Shown here piece after piece: positions 53,766 through 64,000 of a stretch of DNA of 64,000 nucleotides. A program made the position numbers and the translations under genes. This DNA comes from Aradus depressus (lineage: Eukaryota > Arthropoda > Insecta > Hemiptera > Aradidae). The DNA lies in contig OY759215.1 in assembly GCA_963662175.1 (NCBI GenBank), positions 25,905,079-25,969,078 of the forward strand, written 5' to 3'. How positions within the stretch are numbered: the stretch's first letter is position 1; every line of letters begins with the position of its first letter. The notes under the pieces are model-generated. The model was not told the DNA's origin, did no database searches, and worked only from the letters and a program-made list of their open reading frames with translations.

Positions 53766-54310
53766 AACTTGGTACTTCCCCAACACGAATTTATCGAGTA
53801 AGTTTCCACTCTCCCTCTGAAACCCTCATATGTTCGAAAATCAATAGGTGTCTCACTCAGGAACTTCTGAATCATTATTTGGTGTTGATACATTCCTTTC
53901 ACAGTTATTAGGGTTTTTGAGTTGGGGTTCCACTCCTGTTATTCCCCACTTCCCTTAGGCCGATTTGACTGAAAACAATAGGAGTCTTTATGAGGCATCT
54001 AAAATTTGTGTGTAACGTGTTTTCGTGTCGATACATTCATTTTTCGGGAATCATCGTGTTCATGGACACACACACAAAAAAAATGTTTGTGTGTGAACAT
54101 GATATTTTCCAATAAAAATGAATGTATCGACATTTATATGTGTATCCAGAACTCTCTCTCCCCTTCCCCGATAAGAACTGACTTACTAAGTTTCAGCTAA
54201 ATGCCAAATTGGGAGAATTAACACAAAACCTTAATAATTACAGATGTTATGAATGTATCAATAAGAAATTTAATATGTAAATTCAAACTTCATAAATTCA
54301 GAGTTAAAAG
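53766..54310. repeat. Family A, diverging halves
   Basis: Minus part to about 54060 (tacttccccaacacgaattta, gtgtcgatacattcatttt); plus part to 54310 (gaatgtatcgacatttatatg). Confidence 0.75.
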
Positions 54311-54929
54311 ATAGTATATAGCCCAGCCATGAATCGACTGGCAAAAGTAATTGAGTACACAGAAAATATTAATTTGACCTTAAGAATCGAGTCAAATAAG
54401 ATGATTTTTGATTCATTTCATATGCGTTGCATTATATATAGCTAGACTTTCCCTGAAATGACATGTGCTATTTGACGCCGATTTTCATGTGCGTTACGTA
54501 TACAAAGAAACAATAAGTGTACTGCAATCATAATATCAGAATTCGAAAACGGAAGTTACAATTGTCTGGTGCACCAGTAGTCGATGAACTGTTAACGTCT
54601 GCATGAATAATTCTATATAAGAACATTGGACAAGGCTGTTGATGGAGTTCGCTAATCCTAATAGGCAATGAGAGCTGTATCTATTGGCAATCAGAAGGCT
54701 ATTATCTGGATGAGTGGACGAAACATCGGCTCTCCCTCCTAGCTGCTAATTGATGCCTTATCGAAAACAATATCGGCCGCAATTGATACAAAAGCTACGG
54801 TTTCTTTTAGGTTTAATGTTTAAAAGTAATTATTACGTCCACAGCTGGAAAATTGATAACTGAAATATAGGTCAGAAATTCGATGTTCAGTTTTCTCCGG
54901 AATTTCGAGTTTTCCTTGCGTCCAAATAT
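54311..54929. other. No gene recognised
   Basis: Mixed composition; no long frame. Confidence 0.35.
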
Positions 54930-55084
54930 GAAATAAATAAGTCATCGGCGAATCACCGGCTATGTACTTCTCCAGCACGAATTAATCAATTAATTTTTCA
55001 CTCTCCCCCCAAAGCCAATCGACAGCTTGGGCAAAAAATCAATAGTTGACTTACATAGTAGTGGCTTCTGAATCCTCACACTTT
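54930..55084 (-). repeat. Family A tail
   Basis: 'gtcatcggcgaatcaccgg', 'atgtacttctccagcacg', 'gcttctgaatcctcacac'; ends at a T run. Confidence 0.8.
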
Positions 55085-55177
55085 TATTTATTTTTTTTTT
55101 TTTCGGGTGTACTGGCCCTCAGTGGGGGCTTCACACCACCCGTCTGCCGTGTAGAGGGGAATAGGTCTTAAATTTTT

Positions 55178-55627
55178 TTGATGTTGCTATGGCAGGCTGT
55201 AGGACCCCGCCACTCGCCGGAGCGATCGGTTGGATCCTTTAATCTACCTTATTGCCGCTTCCCACCACTTCTTCATGGAGTGTCCAGCCTTCAGCCAATT
55301 AAGAAAAAAGTATCTGGTAGAAGCACTGAGGAGCCCGCAACCTCACAAGACCCTTTTCAACATTACAAGCAACCAAAACCTCAATAATATCATTCTATAC
55401 ATAGAAAGGGCGCTAAAAATCAGAGGACATTGAAGTATTTAAATTAAATAACATTTCACTAGAAGTTTTTTCACAATTTTTTTAAAAATTTGTTAACAGT
55501 TAGGTTATTATTTTCTATTTTCATTTATTTACTTATTTTTAAACTGAATAATGTATATAGCAGGCCGAACCCTGAGCCTAAAATATGTATTTCTAAAGGC
55601 TAATAAAGAATTGAATTGAATTGAATA
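55178..55627 (+). pseudogene. Non-LTR retrotransposon 3' end
   Basis: Frame 55230-55433 contains HHFFMECPAFSQLRKKYL near the start, matching the H-x-x-x-x-C zinc-knuckle half and PAFxxLRxK text at the C-terminus of CR1/R1/LOA-type reverse transcriptases, then IILYIERALKIRGH, another frequent ending (YxExALKxRG). A 3' UTR ends in GAATT repeats (55608-55627), as in several LINE clades. 5'-truncated. Confidence 0.8.
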
Positions 55628-56494
55628 GAATATTGCCGCTTCCCGAGAGAGCTCGGGACCAGGGCGTCTATGTTGTAGATGTTATGCGAGCCTTGCGCCG
55701 GGGATGGTCACAGGTCAACACGGCGTTAGAGTATCCAGTGGTCATCCGCGGCGCTTGGTTATACTGTCTTCTTTTCCCTCCGCCAGGAGTTGACTTTGTT
55801 TTTTAGTTTTTGGAAGGAGGAGTTCGGAAAACAAAACTCAACTACCGTTTCTGAACTCAAAAGAATTTGTTCCTAGCGGATAAAATAATGAATATGAATT
55901 TGACTTATAAGTGATTACGAGATTAGTAGAAAATAAATAAATTAATAGTGTGCGAGTTGCTCGAGAATGCGGCTAAGTTCAATTTATAGACAGTCGTGTA
56001 AAGAAAAAAAACATTGTTTGGCCAACATTTCGGAAACTTTCGATGTCAAAGGTTTTTCCTTGAACTGGCCAACGAAGTCGGTCCCATAAATATCGGGAGG
56101 CATGCTTTTTTTTTTTTTTTCGGATGATTCCTATGCATTCAACTGGAACTAATAGACTGATTTCAATTTGCCTTGATTTAACTCGAACCCCGAGCGAGCT
56201 GGGCAGGGTCCTACTAGTTGGACTGATCGTATCGATTCGGATTCCTGACCGCTCAACAACCCTGGACTTAACCCGCCCTCGCCAGGGGCTTAACACGGTT
56301 TGGGGACAATGGCGTGTTGGTAGTACTTAGTTGCCTTAAGGTGAACTACCATCACGGACAATCGCATTTGACTGTATAAGAACTTATAATTTTCCTCTCG
56401 CTCGGCTCATGCGAAAATGTCACGTGAAGAGAGTTGGTTTCACTATTTAATTCCTTCTTCAGAATCTTATTATGTCTATAGTCGACGTGGTGAG
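55628..56494. other. Unrecognised; possible poly-A retroposon
   Basis: 55630-55805 is GC-rich with a 61-codon frame of no known family. A T run at 56107-56121 with 'gttcgagttaaatc' on the minus strand (box B-like) could be a further SINE type ending there. Confidence 0.35.
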
Positions 56495-57190
56495 TGAAAA
56501 AAGGCATCGGTGAATCCCGGCAATGTACTTCCCCAGAAAGAGTTAATCAATTAATTTTTCGCTCCCCCTCCGATACCAGGTGATTGTTTGAGCTAATATT
56601 CAACTGTTGACTTACATAGGGGCTGCTAAATACACATACATTTTAAATTTCGTGTAGATAAATGCATTACATCAGCAGTTATTAGAGTTTTTTGAATTGA
56701 GCCCACTCCCCTGTACTCCCCCTTCTCTTCTGCCAATATCGCTGAAATTAATACATTCATTACAACGACAGTTATTACAATTTTTGAGTTAAACTCTCCC
56801 CTAACCCCCCTCTTTTTTGGCCGATTTGGCTGAAAATCGACAGATATTGTCATTATGGAGCTCTCTGGTCACACATATACATTTCGTATATCGATACATT
56901 CATACTTTCGGCAGTTATTGGAGTTTCGGCGTTAAGCCTCCCCTTATACCTTCCTTCCCTTTGGTCGATTCAGCTGAAAAATTATAGATGTCGTCGTAAG
57001 AGGGTTCTGGATTTATATGCAAAAATTCGTGTCGATATATTCATTCTATCGAGCGTTATCGTGTTTCAGACACAGACAAACAGATATTTGTTTTTCATTT
57101 TTGGAATATAGAAGTCGAAAACATGAAATTCCGTTGAAAACTTCGCACCGAATTTTTTACCGATTACATAACTTCCCCTATACTTCGTGT
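56495..57190 (-). repeat. Family A, longest copy in the window
   Basis: Complete from reverse tail 'catcggtgaatcccggc' and 'tgtacttccccagaaag' to reverse head 'ataacttcccctatacttcg'. It holds four modules, about 695 bp, and shows the element's full plan. Confidence 0.88.
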
Positions 57191-58416
57191 ATTTCATCTC
57201 TGTATTTCATTACGGACGTAGTCGAATTGCTGCTAAGTATATTTTATTTGTTTCAAAGTCTATATGAATATAGTTATTTTTGTTAATTATAATTTTTTTA
57301 CCTGTCAACTGTTGAGATAGCACTGAGATGGTCGAATGTGTCTGAAAGCTGGCTCTGCCGAACAAACTCTGTTTTTTTTTTATCAAATCCAAAAATTTTT
57401 AGTTGCTCGAGAGTTTTGGTTGGCTGAAGGAGCTAACACCAATTTTGAAGTACGATATGTTGGACTTGTTCGTACAGATTGCCAGATGTGGACGTTGAAG
57501 ATGACTGCGTCTCATTGAGAGATGGGCTCCCTTAAATCTGAACCATCTGTCTGGAGGAGGCCTCACACAGCCAAATCCACGTGGCCTCCGTACTTACATA
57601 TGTCCTGTCCATCTTTTCTCTCTTTTTAGCCTTCTGTAAGCTGATTATTTACATAGAACATAGACCATGTACACATTGCTAATTGTTTCTGAGGCATGCT
57701 TATTTTCGTACTGCTATCTACCAAACGTTGCGTCCTGCCGGGAGGACGTCGTTTCATATTCATTTGTCGACGTCAATCCTTCCAGCAGTACTTGATAGGG
57801 ACCCATCAAGGTCCTCCATGTGTTTTGACCTCTAGTTTTCTGGTGATATTCTGTAATAATATAATAACTTTGCCAAAGCTTTTCCGGAATAGCAGACACA
57901 TATTCTCTTGCGAATTAGTTCATGTTAAACATGCCAGAAACGAACATGTTATGCAAAATATCAATTTATGGTAGAATAATTCTGAAATGTGTCCGTTCCA
58001 GTTATGAGTTCTGGTCTGTCCTTGCTACTGACCTCGGCTTTCGTCACACTCGAATTTATTCACAATTAAATCTAGAAAATAATAGTAATAATTCTTTAAA
58101 AAATATATATAAATAATAGAAGATAAATTAATGTAAAATTTCTAATCTTTGGCAAGGTCCTTGGATGTTTATATACTAAGCTTCAATGGTTTCTAACCGA
58201 GCTGTCAAGACATTGTTAGGCGTAAAGAAACACATTTTATGCAAAAATGGCCTTACACATTATTTCAAGATGAGCTCTGAAAAATACTATTCAAATCAAT
58301 CATTTAAATAGCTTTTCTTATTCAACCGACCCTTCAGTCCTCTGAATCACCGATATTGTCCTTCCCCAGCTCCAATTATTTTTAACAAAGTAACATTTTA
58401 CTTTCCCTCTAAAGTC
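57191..58416. other. No gene recognised
   Basis: 57400-57520 after 'aaaatttttag' is open in two frames; one reads GWLKELTPILKYDMLDLFV then QIARCG. It could be an exon or transposon piece. 57690-57980 has overlapping frames on both strands with no known match. Confidence 0.35.
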
Positions 58417-58498
58417 GGCGCCGGTAGGGATATGCTCAGGGATATGCGTGCTTACTTCCTCAGCTCAAGATCGCGGGTTCCAAACCTGCTCACGATAT
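58417..58498 (+). mobile_element. SINE head, rearranged
   Basis: 'gtcggcgccggtagggatatg' then a duplicated 'gctcagggatatgcgtgc' and box B 'gcgggttccaaacc'. Confidence 0.7.
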
Positions 58499-59244
58499 GC
58501 GAAATATATTAAAGAGGGCGGGAAAAAAATATTAGATAAAGAGTAAAACATTAATAATAAATAATGAAAATATTAAAACAAAAGTAATTTCGATCAACCT
58601 GATAACATAAGATGTCTGTGGAGCAACTCTCCCAAGAAAATACAATTTTTTTATTATTATTCCATTTAATATTTACAGAAATAAAAGAATAAATGATTAA
58701 TTCAGTCGGCTATCTCCCCCCAGAAACAAAGTCAGCTAGGGCAGTACAATCGCTAGTAGTAATCTAACAATAATAATAAACATGAGAAATATTCTCTTAA
58801 TATTTTTTTTTGTTATTATATTACAAATAGATATTTACAACTGTATAAAAAATAAATACAACAAGCAAATGTGCTGAGAGAGAGAGATAATGGCAATGTC
58901 AAAATGTCAAGAGGGGAGAAATAACCCAGTAGTGATAACTCCCTAGTCATTGAGTTTCTTTCATTTGTAACTTATCACTGTCACTGCTATTGCTATGAAG
59001 GTTTCTAGGCCTCAAGGCACTTAAACCGTCGTTGGGGAAGTGTGGCAGAATGAAGGGCACGGGCTAGAGGATTATTGTAGGAACTAAGAGAGGAAAATAT
59101 ATTTTTTTAAATAAAATAAAAAAAAATAAAATAAGATATAATAATAAAATAAAATAACAATTACAAGTAAATAAAAAATTGATGAATTAATTACTGTTAT
59201 TTATATATAATTTTAATGTAATGGACAGGGGCAGAGAGAGAACG
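58499..59244. other. No gene seen
   Basis: AT-rich; 58870-59060 is less so, without a useful frame. Confidence 0.4.
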
Positions 59245-59450
59245 GAGAAGCATGCCGTGCTAGTCATAATAGATAGAACTTAAGAGCGACTCAACTTGCT
59301 CAGTGTCAAGTCTAATGACCCACTCCATGAGCTTAGACATAAACTTACTTAAAGGACTTGATTGATTTTCTATTTCTAATTTTATTTTTTTGGGTAAGTT
59401 ATTGAAAAAAGTTGCTATAATAAATGGTGTCTGTCTGGTCGTCCAAGTGG
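59245..59450 (-). pseudogene. Retroelement C-terminal remnant
   Basis: Minus frame reads IIATFFNNLPKKIKLEIENQ, SSPLSKFMSKLMEWVIRLDT, EQVESLLS. The FNNLPxxIK block followed by KFxxxL is usual at the end of insect non-LTR reverse transcriptases. Not the same family as the 20060 element. Confidence 0.55.
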
Positions 59451-59705
59451 AGAAAATGAAAGCAAAGTATGAAATAATGTTTCGACTATTATATCGTGTT
59501 TATTTTATTATATTTGAGCAACCCCCCCAAAAAAAAAAAAAAAGAACAATCTTAAAATTTCCATTGTACATTTCCTTTCAAAAGTGAAAAATATTTTTTT
59601 TTCAAAAAAATTAAGAACAATGTTTAGTTATTTGAAATTCTACTTTCTTCCTGGTATAATCATGATTAGTATTGTTAAGAGGGAAAATATTTATATAATA
59701 TAAAT

Positions 59706-59981
59706 GAGGGCGCCGGTAGCTCAGAGGTAGCGTGCTAATCTACTGAGCTCAAGATCGCGGGTTCGAAAACCGGTCGAGGCCCTTAGGTTTTTTATCTGGG
59801 AGGTGAAAAATCCTTGAGCACTCCTTCCTTCGGATGGGACGTTAAGCGAGCCTGTGCGATGACAGGTACTCATTAAAGACGCCTAAGGTTGGGATAAACC
59901 TAGGTAGGCAAAACTGTAGTCACTGATAGTAGACGATATGACCTCGTAGTTAATGCCCGGGCATGAGTCCTAATAACTAAA
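59706..59981 (+). mobile_element. SINE with TAATAACTAA tail, 12-bp TSD
   Basis: Head with 'gcgggttcgaaaacc', body with deletions, tail 'gagtcctaataactaa'. Duplication tataatataaat at 59694-59705 and 59982-59993. Confidence 0.93.
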
Positions 59982-59993
59982 TATAATATAAAT

Positions 59994-60424
59994 AATAGGG
60001 AAAGTTGGAAAAAAGATTATTTATTTGATAGCAGTTTATTTAAACTTTAAAATCCAGACCTACCTAATTTTCACTATTTGGACCTTACATAGTTTTTTTT
60101 AACATTTGCACCCTTCAGAAAATCCATAATTTGAGTGGCTAACACCCCAGCTAGGAAGGCCAATCCAATGCTCTCACATAACTGGATCTAAATTAAATTT
60201 TGGTAATTGATAGAAATGGAGGGGGCCCATCCCCCCCTCATATCTCGGGTTTTATTGGCCGGGCAATCACCCCAAGTGCACCAATCCCATAACTTTAAAT
60301 ATACCTTTCTTCCCCATCGTTAAATCCATTTTAATTGTCACTCTTCAGTATTAATTGGAAAACTAATTTCAGGCTGGCGCCAACATAGTGAACATTAGAA
60401 TATTAAAATATTTATCATTTTTAC
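59994..60424. other. No gene seen
   Basis: No repeat or frame recognised. Confidence 0.4.
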
Positions 60425-60595
60425 TTCCCCCAGCTATACGAAGTATAGGGGAAGTTATGTATTCGACCAGAAATTTTCAACGGTATTTTACATTTTCCGG
60501 ACCCCTGATTTCAAAAAAGGGGGAAAAATTCCTGTCTATCTATGAACACGATAACTCCCGGTAGAATAAATATATTGATACGAAATTGTATGTTT
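60425..60595 (+). repeat. Family A head
   Basis: 'agctatacgaagtatagggg', 'attcgaccagaaattttc', 'gataactcccggtagaat'; stops abruptly. Confidence 0.85.
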
Positions 60596-60680
60596 TTTTC
60601 TTTCTTTTTTGAAGTGAAAACTTCTTTAGCACCGTTGTGATTTGAAACTCGATGAAACGAAAAAGCGACACTATATGTTT

Positions 60681-60783
60681 AATTTTTCATGATTATCTTT
60701 TTTGTTTCGCAATATAAATATAAAGTTGCCGATAATGCTTCTTCTCTAGTCTTGCGACACAAAAAAGATAATCATGAAAAATT
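60681..60783. repeat. 32-bp inverted repeat hairpin
   Basis: 60681-60712 and 60752-60783 are reverse complements with one mismatch (core TTTTTCATGATTATC), around a 39-base loop. Confidence 0.9.
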
Positions 60784-61249
60784 CCATCGCCTCCTCTCCC
60801 TCCAAAAAGTTTGGAATTGTGAATTTTTTTAGACTTGTAAGAACTTATTAAGGAAACATTTATTTCAAACTTTAGTTACCATAAGTCACTCGTGTCATTT
60901 ATTGAAATTAAAAACATGGAGTTTGAATAATAAAATATAAAATAATTTTTAAACTTGGTACCAATATTATAATAAATAAACCCTATAATTATCACACTCC
61001 TGATACTGCATTTGTCTCATTCTCTCGCAGTTTCGTTTTCTAAAGGTTTCACTTCTACCGCTTGTGAACTGCACACATGTTTTTTTTTTAAATAATATTT
61101 CGGGTCGACTATGTTCATAGTGGCCAGAAGAAGGGACGTGGAAGTATCACAAAATATTGTCAAAAAAAGAAAAAGGAGTTACTTCTGGAGAAGAATGTCG
61201 GAAAAAATCAACATAGTATCATCCCAGAAAAGTTTAAGCAACACATACC
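60784..61249. other. No gene seen
   Basis: AT-rich; a 63-codon basic frame (61111-61302) runs into the next SINE and has no known match. Confidence 0.4.
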
Positions 61250-61408
61250 CAGGTTTATTTAACGAGTACCTGATGTCGTACAGGCTTAGGACCATCGCTT
61301 AACGTCACATCCGAAGGATGGCGTGCTCAAAGTTTTTTCACCTTCCAAATAAAACACCTAAAGGCCTCGACGGGGTTTTGAACCTGCGATTTTAAGCTAC
61401 CGGTTCTC
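61250..61408 (-). mobile_element. SINE, 3'-truncated
   Basis: 'aacgagtacctgatgtcgtac' to head 'ttaagctaccggttctc'; box B damaged (ggggttttgaacc). Confidence 0.85.
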
Positions 61409-61529
61409 TCATATTTTATTTATATATATTTATATTTTTTATGACTGTTGGTAAACTAGAAACAGCGAGAAAGAACTGCGATAATTTGTCTGTCTTTTAC
61501 CAATTTAAGGTTAATTGCCAGGACTCAAA

Positions 61530-61860
61530 AATTATTAAGTGTCTTCCTAATGGGGTTTTGAATTAAAATATTAAATATCGTGTCGATACATTTATTACCA
61601 TCGGCTATTTAGAGTTTTTGTGTTAAACACTCCCCCCAATACTCCTTTTTCCCCCAGGTCGTTTTGACTGAAAATCAATAGGGGTCGTCCTTATGGGCAT
61701 CTGGATACATATATAAAATTTCGTGTCGATACATTCATTCTGTTATTGTGTTCTTAGCACACAAAAATTGTTTTTTTTTTTTTTCTTTTTTGGTATCCGG
61801 TGGTCGAAAAACATGAATTTCGATGAAAACTCAATATCAAATTTCTGACCGATGAAGTAA
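61530..61860 (-). repeat. Family A copy
   Basis: 'tcgtgtcgatacatttatta', 'tgactgaaaatcaatagggg', 'ggtcgaaaaacatgaatttcg'. Confidence 0.8.
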
Positions 61861-62389
61861 TATGCTTTACCAGAAAGAAAAATTGAGGTGAAGGAAGCGA
61901 AAGATGAAAATATTTTGAAATGTTCATCTGGGGGGTATTGAAAGATAGATATTCAAATTCCACACAAAGTTTTACAAGAATTCTCATTTGAAGCTATGGT
62001 GATCGTAGGGGCTTATAAACTTCGTATGAGCGTTTGAGGGCGCTGGATATAAAAGGGCTTTAAAGTTAAATTTACGGGAATATATTATTTTGATATCTTC
62101 AATTAGCCCTTTGGTTAGAAAAGTATGGACATGAGGAAGGGTGTGACAGAATGTGTTAAGGGAACGTAGAAGGATAATTGCTTTCACAGTGCAATCCCAG
62201 AGGAAGCCATCAATCAGTATTTGCTATTATGGACGTTAGTACATTTTCTCACAACAAAAGGTGAAAATGGCTGAGCGGTGCTTTGAAATTGTTACTTTCT
62301 GAACTTTCACAGTGCAATTCTTGAAAAAACGATCAGTCAGTTTTGTTACTATGGGCTTTGGCATATTTTCTCATAACAAGAAGAGAAAC
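61861..62389. other. No gene seen
   Basis: 'cacagtgcaat' recurs at 62187 and 62310 with related text (gaactttcacagtgcaattc); a diverged local duplication. Confidence 0.45.
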
Positions 62390-62680
62390 AGTTTGTGTGA
62401 GCGTCTATGAACACGATAATTCCCGATAGAATGAATTTATAGACATGAAATTTGATATGTGTATCCAGTACGCTCTAAAGACGACACTTAATAATTTTCA
62501 GCCATCGGCCAAAGGAAAGGAGGGATTAAGAGGAGGCTTAACACAAAAACTTTAAATTTTTAGGTAATATATAAGGACAATAGCTGTTAATTTTCAACGT
62601 AATCAGCCAAAGGGGAGGACGGATCAGAGGGGGCTAAACTCAAAAATCACAAAAATTGCCGATGTAATAAATGTTGTTTT
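62390..62680 (+). repeat. Family A copy
   Basis: 'gataattcccgatagaatg', 'gcttaacacaaaaactttaa', 'attgccgatgtaataaatg'. Confidence 0.8.
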
Positions 62681-62884
62681 ACCCCAAAGCCGATAATTCT
62701 CCTGAGACTTTAAAATTTCTGTGTGAGGAGCTACCGCTGGGTGGCCTTCCTCACTATCTGTGTGACATCTATCCAACTCTTTGTTGTGTCAAAAGCAAAT
62801 TTTATAAGAAAACATAAAAAAAAATAAAATAATGGAACTTAAGAAAATGTTAATCATTTTAATGAAAAATGTAAATTTAGTTTA

Positions 62885-63113
62885 GTTAGTTATTATGACT
62901 CATGCCCGGGCTTTAACTACGAGGTATCGCCTACTACCAGAGCGCTCTTTCGTCACTCTGATGGACATGAGCCCGGCTCTACTGTGGGAGTCCTAAACTT
63001 TGCCTATCCTAAATTTTTATTCACGTAGGTCAGGGTCTAAGTACCTGTCATCGTACCGGCTTGGGACCATCGCTTAACGGTCATGACCATCGCTTAACGA
63101 TCATGACCATCGC
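62885..63113 (-). mobile_element. SINE, truncated, with internal triplication, TSD
   Basis: Tail of the TTAGTTATTATGAC type and body to 'gggaccatcgcttaac', where a 'catgaccatcgcttaacg' unit occurs in tandem (63065-63113). Duplication taaattta/gttta at 62872-62884 and 63114-63126 (one mismatch). Confidence 0.88.
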
Positions 63114-63544
63114 TAAATTTAATTTAGAAATAAATAAGAAGAAAAAAAAAGGAGGCAAGTTGGTCATAAATTTAAGGGAAATGAATTTGTTCCGCTTTGA
63201 CTCAAAATGTCGATAAGTCTGAAAATCTTAGTCTTTATTGAGGGCAATTTTCTTCAATCTTCTTTTTTCAGATTTGTTTTTATTTTATTCTTTAGAAATA
63301 ATCTAAAAGTTGAAAACTCCTTGGCATTCTACAGGTTGCCACTCTACCGTAAGGTCATAACTTGTTCCAACTTCATTTCATCATCCTTTGAAATTTTAAA
63401 CTACAAACTAGTTCTCAAGGATCTTTTTGATAAAAGTTGATACTGTATTAAAAATGTTCGCAGAATCATCTTCGATAAGCATGGCGCCCACATCCTTCCT
63501 GTTTCCGAATTCTAAGATTTTTGACAAGGTCAAAAAAATACGAT

Positions 63545-63775
63545 AGTTTATTGTGACGCATACCCGGGCTTCATATCGTCTACTACCAGAGCGATCTTTC
63601 GTTGCTTTGATGCATTCAGACTCTTCTTTCGTCTACCCAGCTTTAGTTACCATCGCTTAATGTTCCATCTGAAAAGCGGCGTGCTCGAGGTTTTTTTACC
63701 TTCCTGATATAAATCGTTAGGGATACGGTCTCGTTTTGAACCAGCGATTTTGAGTTCAGTAGTCAAACATGGTAT
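63545..63775 (-). mobile_element. SINE, strongly diverged
   Basis: 'tgacgcatacccgggcttc', 'gtctactaccagagcgatc', 'aagcggcgtgctcgaggt', damaged box B. Confidence 0.8.
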
Positions 63776-63824
63776 CTCATCACCTACATTGGTGAGTGAA
63801 CATACTTAGCGAACCTGGGCCTCA

Positions 63825-64000
63825 TCAATCAGAGGAGAGAGGCTCGACTTAAATATCTTAATATCTGCCGACGTAATGAATGTATTGACAACATTTAGAA
63901 TGAGGATTCGGAAGCCACAATATAAGTCGATAATATTGAGTTTTAGCCGAAAAAGTTTATTGGCTTTGGAACAAGAGCGAAAACGTAATTTATTCTTTTT
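63825..64000 (+). repeat. Family A, runs off the window
   Basis: 'aggctcgacttaaatatc', 'tgccgacgtaatgaatg', 'aacaagagcgaaaacgtaat'. Confidence 0.8.

Overview
This window looks like a repeat-rich, AT-rich stretch of arthropod, most likely insect, nuclear DNA. The evidence is split coding exons with GT/AG borders, a tRNA-derived SINE present in about thirty copies (many ending in AACCT pentamers, the complement of the insect telomere unit TTAGG), remnants of Jockey-like non-LTR elements, hAT and PIF/Harbinger DNA transposons, and elements that look Penelope-like. There are no operons, ribosomal RNA genes or CRISPR arrays. I could not settle the species or order.

Only one cellular gene is recognised with confidence: the first two coding exons (21131-21187 and 24764-24809, + strand) of a Dok-7-like PH-domain adaptor. 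A 3.6 kb intron full of repeats separates them, and the third exon was not found before the window ends. Two open frames are unexplained: a 238-codon frame at 14376-15092, and a 47-codon frame with one hydrophobic segment at 2269-2412.

The rest is layered transposable elements. 'Family A' is the commonest sequence: a modular element of about 0.5-0.8 kb in both orientations, with a head containing CTATACGAAGTATAGGGGAAG and a tail containing GCTGGGGAAGTAC and GGTGATTCACC. It acts as landing ground for other insertions: SINEs at 5276, 38778 and 52659, hAT elements at 21732 and 33810, and a retroelement at 41656. One copy has a 97-bp segment amplified about 14 times (47486-48851). Other elements with resolved borders are hAT-like insertions at 60-414, 21732-22267, 28472-29087, 33810-34807 and a 71-bp one at 36140-36210; a Harbinger-like element at 49567-50193; and a Penelope-like fragment at 9057-9626.

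The most interesting signal is a short motif, CTGANGA, one extra base, a small hairpin, then GAAA. It recurs in about ten places inside unrelated-looking repeats, two of them in large foldback structures. It matches the core of hammerhead ribozymes, which are known from Penelope-like elements. Sequence alone cannot show whether any copy cleaves.
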